NCBI GenBank assembly: GCA_964035795.1
Contig: OZ038321.1
Location: 19,665,932-19,729,931 of the forward strand
DNA: 64,000 bases
Source: Pterobdella sp. o SKG-2022
Lineage: Eukaryota > Annelida > Clitellata > Hirudinida > Piscicolidae
Direction: 5' to 3'
The translations under genes and the position numbers were made by a program. The notes beneath the pieces are model-generated. The model saw only the letters and a program-made list of their open reading frames with translations, had not been told where the DNA came from and made no database searches. Positions 48,961 to 62,600 of the stretch are shown in pieces (positions within the stretch are counted from its first letter, which is position 1; every line of letters begins with the position of its first letter).

Positions 48961-49695
48961 ATGTCTTATAAAACAGTAGTTGTTTTGGTTGTTTTGTGCG
49001 CTGCTGTGTCCATTTGCGTGAGTTTTGTCTCATTTTAAATAAATTTTATTTTTTTCTTTGTTAAATGTTTTTAACTATAACACTAACCATATAAAGAAAC
49101 TCTCTTATTTTTATGTTGAAGCAAAAAAATGTTATGAATGATGAACATTTAGTTCCATAAATGAAATTTCAACAACTTTTAAACAAAGTATTTCAAATAA
49201 AACACTAAGGTATCGAAAGGAAACAAGCGCAAACACAGACACCCACCAAAATATTTTGTTGAATTCACGAGTTGCGTGACTGGTTCTCTTGACGCTTATG
49301 AAAAATTTTACAATTCAGAGAACTCTGATGAGACTTTGAGTTCTGACAATAACTCTCCTTATACTACCAGAAATTCCAAATATTCCACCTACTATAGTAC
49401 TAATCCTTCTTCTTATGCTACCAGTAATCCCAAAACTTCCACCTACTATAGTACTTATCCTTCTTCTTATGCTACCAGTAATCCCAAAACTTCCACCTAC
49501 TATAGTACTTATCCTTCTTCTTATGCTACCAGTAATCCCAAAACTTCCACCTACTATAGTACTTATGCCTCTACAACCTCCCCCAAACCTTCAGACCTTG
49601 TGATTACTAAATGTGCTTTAGAGCATCTTTCGCTTCGCTCTCATGCAGTGCTGAAGTACCTCAAAAACCTTCAAAAACAAGCACCACGTAATTGA
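48961..49695 (+). CDS. Small secreted protein with Tyr/Ser/Thr tandem repeats, 2 exons, 180 aa
   Basis: Exon 1 48961-49017 is the signal peptide only (MSYKTVVVLVVLCAAVSIC), with donor GTGAGT. Exon 2 49210-49695 enters in phase 0 after an AAG acceptor. The mature part starts VSKGNKRKHRHPPKYFVEF, then SCVTGSLDAYEKF and an acidic Ser/Asp stretch. About 3.5 tandem copies of an 18-residue unit (STYYSTYPSSYATSNPKT) follow, then a repeat-free C-terminus with KCALEHLSLRSHAVLKYL. It has two cysteines outside the repeats. The Tyr/Ser/Thr repeats recall secreted structural or adhesive proteins and could carry O-glycans, but that is inference. It is the partner of the gene at 43647. No known family is recognised. 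Confidence 0.8.
49384..49569 (+). repeat. Coding 54-bp tandem repeat (minisatellite)
   Basis: Units of exactly 54 bp beginning TCCACCTACTATAGTAC. Two neighbouring units are almost identical at the base level and the last is partial. It keeps the reading frame of the secreted protein. Confidence 0.95.
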
Positions 49696-49699
49696 AAAG

Positions 49700-50900
49700 T
49701 GCATTTAGAAGCATTTAAACATGCTTTTGTGCAATGCATTAGTTGTTAGCAATGTTCCAAGAAAAATATTTTGGATCAAAAATTGTTTGTGTTTTTCATT
49801 CAAAATTAAAACTGAAACACAATCGAAATGGTTCTTAAGTCAAAACTTCTAAAACACCGAGTATATACATTAACAAAAACCAAAAATCAAATAATTGCGC
49901 TTTATAACTTAAAAATCGTGCAAAGTAAAATAACAATATCTTTGCAACTTTTCATTTCGAAATTTATTCGAAAATTCTGTAATTTTTCAATTTGAAAGAA
50001 TATTAAGTTCTCTTTTCATTGGTTATTAAGAAGTTAAATTATTAGAAGAATTAAAAGCAGAGATTGAATGTTGTCTAAATTTCTTATTAATAAATGCGTT
50101 AGTGTGACTATTCAAAAAAAAAATGATTGTTATTTTAATAAGCTTTTTGCAAAAACATTTGGTTAAAGATCGGTTATAAATATAAATTGCCTTATAAAGC
50201 TTGACTTATAGTTGCAGTTGAAAATAAAACATCAAAGACAACTAGTTTTATGATTTTCAAAGCATGAAACAAATAGTTCACACCAAAATATCAATATCGA
50301 AAAAAGTAAATGAAAAAAAGTGAGGTTTTCTTCAAGTGGATCGTTTTAGTATGGATATTGTTGGATTAGTTGTGATTATTGCTGTTAACAAATTTCTTGA
50401 TTTTGAAGATTTTGTTTAACAAAAGATTTTATGATGACAATGTTAATTTTATTATATCTTTATTCACTTCACATGTCGATTTGTACAGAAAGAGGATACA
50501 TTTTTTATCTCCTTTTCTGGTTTCAAGTATTCTGTTGTGCCCTGATGTTTTATCTGCCCTGGATACAAAATATGCTTGCCTGGCATAAATAGCGGTGATA
50601 TCTTCATTAAAAATTAAATATTTTTTTTGAAATATTAAAAAAATGCAATTTATTTTCAATACAATGTTAGCAATCAGTGCCATACAAGGATAATGTAATG
50701 ATCGTCAAGGTATTTTTACGTTCGTATTTTAAAACGTTTATTAATCAAATCAAATCATTTACGAGTGCTCATAGTGGCATTAACTTAGGAAGTTTTTAGC
50801 CCACTGAGTATTATGAACTATAAGTGCAAAAAAATTGAATGCAATGCAATGCAACTTTTCATAGATATGACATAACTACATAATACAATGATTGACAATT
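49700..50900. other. AT-rich stretch, little recognised
   Basis: 3' flank of the second secreted gene. A minus-strand frame at 50429-50683 (with RADKTSGHNRILETRKGDKK) has some coding character but no clear splice sites. Confidence 0.35.
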
Positions 50901-50904
50901 TTTT

Positions 50905-51040
50905 TCCGTCGATTTACGGAAGAATTTTAGTAAATTTATTGAGCAAAATAAATATATATAAATATATATAAAAAAAAATAGCTATAATTTTCGATAAGTT
51001 TAGCCTAATCATAAAACATTAGCGAAAATATGCCTACAAA
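50905..51040. repeat. Dispersed repeat, family C, copy
   Basis: Shares GTCGATTTACGGAAGAATTTT, AATTTATTGAGCAAAAT and CTATAATTTTCGATAAGTTTAG with 15995-16110, with an extra (AT)n insertion in the middle. Confidence 0.6.
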
Positions 51041-51237
51041 AAGTTATAATAAAATGATACAAAAAAAAGGATTCAATCCACAGCAGATAATTTTTTAGAG
51101 ACCTTTTATTTATATTTATTTAGAGACATGATATGTTCTTTTGCAAACTTGATTTTTGTACAATAGGAACTTCAGATTATGAAGATATTAGAACACGTAG
51201 AGAAAATTATATTTTGCTAAAACCTTGTTAAAATTCA

Positions 51238-51330
51238 TTAGCCTATGCTGTTCATTCGATGTCCAATGCTTACCCTGGTTTGACCAATGTATGATTTGTT
51301 GGCATCGCAAGAGCCCTTCAACTGGTAAAC
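51238..51330 (-). mobile_element. GIY-YIG-type endonuclease fragment, probable retroelement relic
   Basis: The minus strand reads VYQLKGSCDANKSYIGQTR, then a short tail and a stop. The spacing of VYQ and YIGQT fits the start of a GIY-YIG nuclease domain, as in Penelope-like retroelements. Only 30 residues remain. Confidence 0.4.
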
Positions 51331-52375
51331 TTTTTTTTGTCTATTCTTGAGTGTTTCGTTTTGTCGCCAAACATAGAATTTGTCTTAGTTTTTGCTTTGA
51401 CGAAGTATGGTAAGCGATGTTGTTGTTTGTGAAAATTTTCTTTATTTTGTGTATTTTTGTGAGCATGTAAGATAATGATACCCATGATATATGTTTATTT
51501 TGTGGTTTTTGTTGATGTTGTTGTTCTCTGTTATTGTTTTGGGAAATTCTGTTTTTTAATTTTCTATTTTAATCTGTTTTGGTTTTATGGGTTTGTATGA
51601 AGTTGCTATTTGTCCTGGTTGTTTTCGGTTAAAACCGTTGTTTTCAAAATTTTATCAAAAAATCTGTTTTTTTTTCTAAAAAATTTTTTTTGAGCAAAAA
51701 TTGTGAGTTTGACAAAAGGTCTCTTTTAAAACTCTCATCCTTATTTCCAACAAAAACTGTTGATTTCGGGCAGAAACGTTCCTCTTCGGTTTTGTGTATC
51801 TTTTAATTTAAATTTCTTTCGGAATTTTTGACAGTAGATACTAAAAATTGAGTGATGTTGAACCTCATAAAGATCTATTCTTTAAGGAGCAAGACCTCCA
51901 TGGGCTCTCACCTGCCAACCACACTTGTTGTCTCGTAGTGCGACAAAATTGCTTTAAATATTTTATATTGGTTCATATAATTTCAGTTTTTATTCTTTGA
52001 AAAATGAGGATTTCAAAAATACTTTATTTTAAATTTTAGTTTTAAAAAATATTATTTTGTAATTGAATGGTTTTTTTTATCAATAATTGTTTATCCGTAG
52101 TAACGATTTCTCGTTATTCGCTAGTGTTAGACGACGTTGCGGAATTTATTTCCAAAGGTGATTTCAAAATAAAAATTTCATGACTTCAAATCAACAGCTT
52201 GAATCCACATGCGATTTTATCAATTTTTAACAAAAATATGTTATTTTGAATTTATAAAAATGATGAAAGTACAAAATTTTGAGTGTTTGTGGCAATAAAG
52301 TTGCCATTCAGCACTAAACCCAATGAAGTTTCTTCAAATGTTACAAACAACAGATAAAACCGATAAAACATCTAA

Positions 52376-52642
52376 ATTAAACAGTGTAAAATAGTTAAGA
52401 CGGCAAAAACTGTAAAGAAATATATAAAAGAGAATGGTGAAATTGAAACGGATCAGTCTTTTTCAAATAGTGGTGATTTCAAGCAGACACCAAAAATAAC
52501 CATGCGCTTCTTAGGACAGCCAAGTGACCAACATATGTTTCAAGATGAAGTTTCGTATTTATATACAACAACATTCAACAAAGGTTTTTTAAGTTTCCGC
52601 ATTATTGTTGATATGCAAAATCCCAAAATAATTTTTTTTTAA
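52376..52642 (+). other. Orphan 88-codon open frame, possible terminal exon
   Basis: Open from 52376 to TAA at 52640-52642, with AATAAA overlapping the stop (52642-52647). Mixed composition: KKYIKENGEIETDQSFSNSG, then ITMRFLGQPSDQHMFQDEVS, then YTTTFNKGFLSFRIIVDMQ. The first ATG is at 52502. A TATATAAAAG sequence at about 52421 could equally make it a short gene of 46 codons. I recognise no family. Confidence 0.35.
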
Positions 52643-53691
52643 ATAAAAACATTTTTTTAAGAGTTTAATAGAAAACTTAAATAAACCTTTTAAAATCCCT
52701 AAGCAATTTAAGCTATTATTTTGGCAATTTTTAAAGCTTTGTGTTGGATAAGACAAAAAATTAAAGAATTTAAATGAAAAAATAAAAGATGAGTAATCAA
52801 AAAAAGTGGCATTTCAAATGTTTGTTTTTTCAATCATTATCTCCAATATCTACAAAAATAAATAATCTCTATTGTTGGTGTTTTTAGTTATACAACGAGT
52901 TTACTAAAATTATATAATTTTTATAAAATTTGAATATATTACAGGTAAGAAAGAAAATAACTTATAGATATTTGAATAAAAAATGCTAACTTTTGCATCC
53001 AACAATGAAATAAAAATACAAAATAAGGCGTAGATTTGAAAAACAATAGAAATTCTTTAAGAGCTATTTTCTCAACAAATAACAATGTTTCCAACTCAAG
53101 TCAATACAGTGGTACTTTGAAATAAAATTATTAAACTTTTTAAATGCTGAAAACCCTATTAATATATTTTAAGATATTTTTCCATATAAATGCTTTGAGA
53201 CTAATTGTCTATTCCTAATAATAGTATAAAATTTAAAAACATAATTGATATACTCAAAAAAGAATATTTAGCATACACAAGAGTTTGAAAATATTTTCCT
53301 CAAGAATAATATAATTTAAACTTCAAAAAAAGCTAAAATGTTAAGTTTTATGTAGTAGAAATTGATGGAGAATTGATGGTACTGGGGTATTTTTTGTCAT
53401 AAGTATTTCGCAAATTACTTGAATAACTGCATCTGTTTTGAATGGATTCATTATTTGAGCTGCATAAACCACTACATATTCATAATAGAACTGCATATAT
53501 GTCCAAGAAACTTCTAAAGCTATGCATACCTACAGGCCCACAAACAATGAATAACAAAAGATACAAAACAGCCATTAAGAAATATAAAATAATAATAAAA
53601 AGTTATCAAAATTTAAATATTATAAAAAATATTGATAGGGTTTTGCAAGTTAGCATACAAATTCTAACAAAAAATAATAATGATTGTATTA

Positions 53692-56600
53692 TTATACAAG
53701 CATAACCACCGCTTGATCGCAGATGCCTTGAAAACTGGATCTTCTGCCCGAGTTGTCAGACACATATAAACCCTTGTTTTCCTGCTGCGGTTTTATAATG
53801 ATGTTGTTTCAAGGTTGAAGTTTGATTGAATATAAATTTCTATTTTGTTCAACTCAGTTAATTTTCCATGTTTTATTTGAACGCTGGTATTCTCAACACA
53901 AATCCATCCTCAGAATTAATATTTTAAATATTTTGAAGATAGAATTAACTTTTCAAAAATTTCAGTTTCAATTTGAAAATAAATGTATTTATAATTTTTC
54001 TCATTGTATAAAAAATAAAATCAAGATTAATTAAAAAAACTTTGAATTACATACTCCAGCAGTAGTCGAATTGATACTAGTATTGCTATTTTTCCTTGAC
54101 CCAGTCCCTAAACCAGCTGTAGTTAAAAGTTGGTTTTTGAGTGATGTGAAATCATTAACAGAAGGTTCCGAGACTAGAATACTGGGCTGAGGTAGGTATT
54201 TGCTGGACCTTCGTTGTCTTGTAGTTGACGGTGTTAATCGTTTGTTTCTTCTTGGCTTGCCTCCAGATGTTAATGGCGACAGAAAGTTACTAATCTTTGT
54301 AGCCGGGCTGTTTTTCTTGGCGATTTGGCGATTGTACAAAACCTCCAACGCTGTTTGTTCTTTCTGTTAAATATTTTTTCATCAATAATGTAACCCTTAT
54401 TAGATATGAGGCTTATATTTTTCATAAGCTTTCTGAATTAACTTTAGCCCTTTTTATGTTATGAATTTCATGTCATTGAAGATTTATTAGCTACCTGCTC
54501 TAAGCCCTGGTAGCTGGAGTGTCTTCTGTTGCTGCTCAAAGGAGGATTCATCGGCTCAAGTACTTCTCGGGTTTCTGTGGGTAACATCATTGTTGTTATC
54601 ATAAGTTCTCATTGTCAGTTTATGGTTTCAAAAACATTCTGTTGCTAGCAGTAAAAGTAAACATTAGTTAGAAATTAAGGTAAGTTTGAGAAGGTGAAGA
54701 CGGTATATGTCACTTACACCTGCTGATGATGATTAAGAGAAATTTAAATATTTTATTCTGAGACAGATTTTAAAAAATATATTGCTTTAATTTAAATATT
54801 GCACTGTTCAGACTTTATTAACTAAAAAGTTCATAAGGAATAACTGTTGCAAATGAGGAACAAACTGGGTTCGGATAATTAAAATTTCCATATGATTAAA
54901 ATATAAATTTTGAAATGCTAATTCAAAATTATTTTACTTTCAAATTTCATAAGTGTTTTTGATTCATTGCTTTCTTGGTATATCTATGTATCTAATTTCA
55001 TTTTCGTTTTCCACTTTCATTTCTAGACACCTCATTTATAACTAAATTATTTCACACAAAATTCTAAAAAGTTGCCTCGAGTAATAAAAATTTTTTGAAC
55101 TTCTAAAAGTAATTTGAACAAAAAAAAAGTTCAAAAAATTTCAAAATTTTTATTTTGAGTACCAGAATATTTCCAAAAAATTATTAAAAAATCGTCCAAG
55201 CTTTTTTACGAGACCATTCAATGAAAACTTTATTATATAAATGGCAATGAAAAGCTTTTTATTCTCAACTTGCGCATGTTCGCTGCCCTCATTTCACAAA
55301 GCACACGCATGCTCGACACGCTACTCTCAAACGACTCCAAAACTACTACCTCATTAAACCTTATTAAGAGAATGTTTTTCTTGTTTTCATTCGAATAAAA
55401 ACTTCTTTCAAAAACAAAAAAAAATATTATAACAGATTCTTCTTAATTTTTAACATGTCTCTCCAGTCTCAAATCATCAAAAACACAAAAACCCGCTGAC
55501 TTTCTTACAATATTAAAATAAGTTACACAGTTAATAGAAAACTCTGTACTTTATAACAAAAATTTTTAGAAAAACTTTGTTATTAAAAAGATTGTTCTAG
55601 AATGTTCTAACGTCTGGATCTGGGAGGAATAGGTTGAGGAGGGATGTCAGAGGGGAGGGAAAAAATGACCGGCATGTGAGAGGTCGTTTCCAAAGCCCTG
55701 TTGTCCAAGGATGCTCGTCTCGGTTGCATGGCGAGTTTTGATTGGCTGGAGTTGTAGAAGTTGTGGGTGTTAGCAAGATGTTGATTAGTGATGAAATGTG
55801 AACTTAATGGATTATAAAAATGAATTCCAAGTTTTTAGTGGTATAAATTGGTAACAGTTTAGTTCTTCTTAATTCAACTTTCTTTTTATCTTTAAAATTT
55901 CTTTTCAGTTTCACGGCAAAAATGAGACATTAAGAATTTAGTAAGATGAAATCCAGCCAAGCTTTTTGGTGAGTACAACATTGAAATAGTTTTTTTTCTA
56001 GTAAAAAAAATATTTTTTTTTTAGTAATCAAAACACTAAGAGAAAATTCACTGTTTTTGCTCACATAACTTTACTTCTGACGTTGAAAATGTTAAGTTTA
56101 AAAATATTCATGAGTTTTTTTGACAAGTTGCATTTAATTTGAAAATGGATGTCACTTAAAAATGAATTTAAATTAGTAAACCTCTCAACAAGTCTCTCCA
56201 GGTCTTCGTCATCGGGCATTTCATCAGCCATTTTTGAAAGCCTCTGTCTCTCAATCTCATCGAGCATATCCTTCATCAACTCCATCAGTTTGGTGAACTA
56301 TAACGAATATCAATTGAAACCCCATCAATTTTATTCGCTTATTTGAAATGAATTGATTTAATATTTACCAATTTATTTCTTTAAATTTTGTGAACTGATT
56401 AATGGGAACCTGCTCAATAGAGAGACCAGGAAGGGCAGAAAAGGGGACGATGAAGGGCATGATCTTAGAGGCGAGGATGTTGTGAGAAAGGTTCAAGCGT
56501 TTGTCGTTCAAAATAGCTTCAAATATATCTGTAAGGTGAAATATTAGCAAAATTAAAAATAATAGAAACATAACTGTACTATTATTAATAAGATTTCAAA

Positions 56601-59600
56601 TTTCACGTATCTTTTTTCGCGAAAAAGAAAATCTTGTTCAGCTAATAACGGAAATATTTTGCACTTGAACGCCGCATGCCACAAATCGCAAGCTATCTAT
56701 CGCAGGCCATAACTCGTGGAACTACGAGCATGAGTTGCGACTGCATTGTTTGCATAGGTGAGGCCGTTCACTCAAGCAATCAATGGATGGCAGTCAAATG
56801 TATTTGAAATTTTTTTATTTAGGTGTTCTTAAAACGCAAAGATAATTGAACTTTTTTTTGAAGCAATAAAATATTTTAGTATTTTTAAAATAAATAATTT
56901 ATAGACTTTAAACGCTAGTATATGAAAAAAAAATTTTTAAACGAATTTTGAAATAATTTATGATTATGGTACAAAAAATTTAGTTTTTAAAAAATATGTT
57001 TTTGAAAACACCTATTAAATAAGCTCATGTACCCATTTTACACACGGATAACCTGTATTATCATCGAAGCTTTATAATCAATGTAAACTTTCCTAATAGA
57101 AAAGTACCAAACTCAAACCACCATAGACATTTCAACAAAGCAGTTTCTCAAAAACCACAAAAACTTGGCCTAAAAACTCACTTCCAATTTGTAATATGGT
57201 ATATAACTACATAAAATTTTCAACAAACTAATAAATTTGAAAAATTTTTCATACATTCATTGAGAAACAGAAGCTAGAGTTTTCGATAAGCATAGCCTTA
57301 CCAATAAAACCTTTACACACATGATAAATAATGATCAATATGTTTAATGAAAAAATTATTGAAAAATAATATTAATAGTCAAATTATGATGAGTAGAAAA
57401 AAGAAAAAAGAAAAAAAATATAATAAAAATATTAATAATAACAACAAAAATAAGAAGAATAAAAAAAATAAAGATTACAATAAAAAGGTAAAGAATAATA
57501 TTGAAATAACAACAACAAAAAAGTAGTAATAAAAATTTGAGAGTAATTTAGCTTTTTATAGCGTCTAGGTAAGCGACTGAGGTGCCAACCAATGAGGGCA
57601 AGGATGACGTCGGAATCACTGGATTGAATGTCCAATAGAAATGGAAGAATGTTGTCGAGCAGTTCCATCTTTGATGTTGATAGTGGGAAATAATTGACTC
57701 GATGAAGTTTTGATTTATATGTTGATGGCAAATTAATGATTATATTGGATTGAAAATTGGTGTAATTTTGTCAATACTGTAACAGAGTGCTAATGAAGTT
57801 GGCTCAAGACGCAGGTTTAGATGGAATATTCTAATGTTACATCTTTCATTACGCAACAAATTAAATGGAAAAAGTCTCAATTTTTGTAAATAAATGTGTT
57901 ATGAATCTTATGATAAGAATAACAATAAGATTGTTATTGATAGTGGCGTACTTTTTCGATGCTGTCCAGGCAATCGAGGATGCACTCTAAGCACACTACT
58001 TTGGTCTTATGGTTGGGTTCAAAAAAATTAGAAACAAAATCATATATAAAATTTTATTATATTGAAAAACAGCGATAAAAATAGTGTTAACATATGCTTT
58101 ACTATTGAAAACACCTTTTGAAAAATTAAAGGCTTTTAAAACTGTCATGAACATGAATAAGCGCACTAACTCTCACACGCAACGTCCTGTAAAAAATGCT
58201 TTTTGCTTTGGGCAAAACTGAATTTACTAAAGTCTCTTCGTCAAAATAATCTTTGAAACTATTCAAAATCCTTAAAGCGGTTTCCTGAAGATAAAATTTA
58301 AATTGAATTTTGAAAAGAATTATAAATCATTATAAGAATTTTTATAGCGAATAATTTCCAACACTCAACTGCTCCCCAAAAATAACATTAAAAAATTGAA
58401 AGCCATGCTAACACTCTGAAAAACAATGAATACATCGCACTTAGAAAATAGTTTTAAAAGTACTGACTTGGCTCGGAAGGTTGTTGGCATCAAGAGCCAA
58501 GAAAACTAATGGAATAACATCATTTTTTATTTCTCCTTCTGACGCTTTAGACATCAAAGCTTCCACATTCTCCAGTAAACAAATTGTAGCCTGGGATTTC
58601 AATGTATGATTATACATTCTCATACCGCATAAATTTATATCTAGTATATATGTTTTCCTTATTCTTTATGAAAGATTTTTGTGTTGAAAAGAATAACTGT
58701 TTTTGAAATATTAAAAAATTTCTTATGAAATAATTAAAAAAAATATACAAACACATTAAATCAAAAACTACAATCAGAACCCTCTAAGGGAACACTCTTA
58801 AAAAAAACAATTAAAAGGCCTAGAACTAGTAAAAAAACCTGGCTATTTTTGGGTCGGTCAAACAAATATTTTATCTCTGCTGCCACATAAGTAGCATAAT
58901 CATTTTCTGTACTGTTGGTTACGATGGAGACGAAGATAGGAATGGCAAGATGCATGTTTTCGTCACATAACGACAACTCTCTAGCCGTTGTGAGAATCGT
59001 ACTGTAGATGAGTTTCTGTCGAAAAAATGTGTCGTGTAAATTTTAATGTGATGTTTTCAATAATTTATTTCTAAGATTAAAAATTTAATATATTTATTTG
59101 AAAAGATATATAAACTCATTCCGGTCTAGACTGACCAAAAACGTTTTTGTAAAGTTCTCCATGTATAAAACTGGAGTTTCAATTTATCATGAATTTCGAA
59201 AAGTTTTCTCAAATTATGAAAATTTGAAAAGTATATATTAACATATAATATTACCATTTCATAATTAACCTTAATTCATTTAATACCACTATTGTCTTAC
59301 GGTAGGGAAAAGAGTCAGCATCTGGGGCAGAGTGTTGATAGCTTCAACTCTTCTGGCAGGCTGTTCTGACTCTAAGGAATCCATCGACAATACTATAGGG
59401 TTCAGGAAGCATTTCATCTTTGGGGGTTTTAATGTTTCGACTGTTTTAATGAGATGAGTCGTTGTTTTTGGAACTTTTTTGTGTGTGAAGGATTCGCTTC
59501 CAATTGTGGGTCATAAAAACACGATGAAATTTTAAATTTTTATTGGGGCATTGTTTTCTGCTATTTTTAATATTATCATCAAATAACTACAATTCATATT

Positions 59601-62600
59601 TGTTGTTAATTTGAAATTATCATTTGTTATCAGTATTTATATAATTTTCAATTAAATTGTTTCTATGTTTTTCACATTATTAATTTTTTATTATATTTTC
59701 GTACCAGCCTCAATAATAAATAAAAAATTTTTTTGTTATACTAATTTTATGTGGTATTAAATGTTTAATGTTATATTGTTACCGCTAGGAAACTCTGCAA
59801 GGTTGGTCTACATCTGGTGTCTCTATTAACCATTTTTGTTACCATTTCACCCCACCCTTCAGGCAATTTTGTCGAAATCGCTTCAATATTATCTTGTATC
59901 TGTGTACGGATATTAAAAATATGCTTATCTCTCACTCATATCGTTTGGATTAAACAAAATAAAATAACAGAAAATTTTTAAAAATTTAAAAATCCGGAAA
60001 ATATTTTATACTTTCTTAATTGGTAAGACTTTTATATTTCTACGAGCCCATACAAAAATTCTTAAGTAACTTTGATCTAACGGAGATATGAAACATAAAC
60101 ATCTAAAGCATTAAAAGACCTGCTCAAGTTGGCGGTTATAGATGGTAGGATTGTGATTGGTTTGCAACAATGATAATCCTTTGTTGTAAATAGCTCCGAT
60201 CAACATCGCAAATGAAAACATGTCACAAGATGGCGCCACAAGCTTTGACGTCATCAGCTGCACTTCAGGCGCCATAAAATCTATTTCCGGTTGCGCCATT
60301 TTGGATTGTTTTGATTGCCACGGTCGCACACCACTTTCCTGTTTTATTGAAAGATTTTGTTAGTTTATAAGGCGATTAATACAATACGAAGCTTAGAAAA
60401 CATAATGAGATAAGTTTTTGAAGTTTAATTATTTAAAACTAAACAACTAATTTATTTGGGTAATGTTTATCTTTAGAATTTAATCAATCAAAATGACCAG
60501 TATTTGATCAGCATTTCTGAAACGATTCGAAAAATTCGTTTTTGAAACAACGATTAAAAAGCTGGAAAAGTTCAAAAAAACACAAAATTCATGGAACTGA
60601 TTACATTTGTCAAAAGTCAAGGAAAATACGTTTTTAGTTTTTATGCCTGAAAAACTGATAAATATAAAATAAAAACAATAAGTAAATTGTGTAGAAATAT
60701 TTGAAAAACATGAATAATCACGATAGAGAAAAAATAACGTCATAAATTATGAAAAAAACTTTCAAAAAATCCGCAACTGAGCTTCTTATAAGAGTTTTGA
60801 CGCCACAAAACGCCCGTTACTTACTTACTAAATAAGCCAAAAAAAAACTTTGATGTTGCCTGAGTCTCCAAAGACACTGCTATGGCTGTTATACAGGCCA
60901 TATGCATTTTCTAAACAATGCATGAATACCTTTCTTAACGATAAAACAATACAAAGAAATAAGAAGCTAGAAAAATCAAAGAAAAACTCAATCAAAAATA
61001 GATTAATGTTTAGAAAGATAATAAGAGTTAGACTTAGAGCAATACAATAACTTAGGCAGCTTTTAATGAGTGGGATTTGGTGTGATTACCCAAAGTCTAA
61101 TTTTACTCACCACTCGTCTGTGCGGTTTTTTTTAAGTTGAAAATTCTCAAAAACTCATTTTTAAAACTTTCAATAGAGTTCGCACAAAACTATTAGCATT
61201 CAACTTTGTACTAACATTACAGTTTAAAAATTGTCTAAAGTTCGAATATATTTAACGTAAAATTTGAGAGTTTTTGATCTTAGAACTTGACATAATAATC
61301 TTAAGTATTTCAACATTTTCACGGCTTCTCGTGAATATCAGATGGCGCTTTTATATAAGTTTAAATATTTGTAATTAATTGAATGTTAGTGCAAGTGATA
61401 GTCGTTGAGTAGCAGCTTTAAGCATTGTAAGCCTTGGAAATGTGAAACACAAGAAAAAAAATGACAATTAGTTGGGGACAAAAACTTTGAAAAAATTAGT
61501 ATTAGCATGTATGAAACTTTGAAAATGTATATCACTGAAATAATTATATACATAAAACAAAAAATTATAGCTGAAATAATTCTCTTTAGCTCAAGAAAAT
61601 CCCGCAAGAAATGGAACGCTAATATTGAAACAATAGAAGACATGGTATTAGATGTTTTCACTGCGCATGATAATTGTAATGATGCTAAAAGCGTTATAGT
61701 GAAGATGGATAGCTTTTAATTTCGTAAAACTACACCGCATGATTATAGTGAAGTCAAGCAGTGCGTGATTTATTGAGACCTGGGCACTGTATTCGAGGTG
61801 CTTCTGATGTTGTGAAAGATTCCGATGTGTTTCAACGTTCAGTTGAAGTTTTTTGTTTTTAAACTGTTTTTTGAACTTGTGAAATGCTCTCAGTCTGTTT
61901 GCGTATTTTTGTAGTGTTTGTCTTATTATTTGTCGTATTGTATGCTTATTTTTATTATTTCATTTTTTAATGCTTATACAAAATATAACGACCTGAAAGT
62001 AAATTAAACTGTGACAAAATTTTCTACTTTAATTTCCGTCTTGTATATTCAAAAGAATTGAATGGAAGCAACTAAATAATTATTTCTTCATTAATGGGCT
62101 TCAAAAGCAAGAAAAACCTATGTTACTTTTCATTCTATTTTTTTTCAATTTTTATGCTCAACAGCAAAAAAAAGCTGTGAATAAATTTATGAAACAGCGC
62201 TCAAATCTTGACTCCACTGTGACAAAGACATCCGTTAAGAGCCTTCAAAGCTTTTGATATTTAAGTTTTTTAATGAATTTTTACATAATTTAATTTGAGT
62301 TATCAATAAAATAGAATTAATTTTTTAGAATGAGTTTTGTTAATATTTCTTTTTTTTATTTAATTGTTATGACTATTTTCATTTTTGCTTATTTTCTGTT
62401 ATGATTTCATTTGTTTATATAAATTCGTTTATTCATTTAATATAAATAGTATAATATTTATTTACGTTTTTTCGTTTATTCTAATTCAATTTATGGAAAC
62501 ATAAATTTATTTTTCAGCTTCAATTCTTTCTTATAACTTAGTTACTTTCTTAATGCTATTATTTTTGATTTAAATACTTTTATTCGTTCATCAAAATACC

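Noticed and set aside
53442..53705. 87-codon plus-strand frame
   Set aside because: It overlaps the last SCYL2 exon in antisense, is mostly Lys/Asn/Ile, and has no splice or promoter context.
56365..56410. Extension of the SCYL2 exon through VPINQFTKFK to a stop
   Set aside because: The next exon fits phase 0 after the CAG at 56410. The extension has no usable donor in phase, so I treat it as intron, with some doubt.
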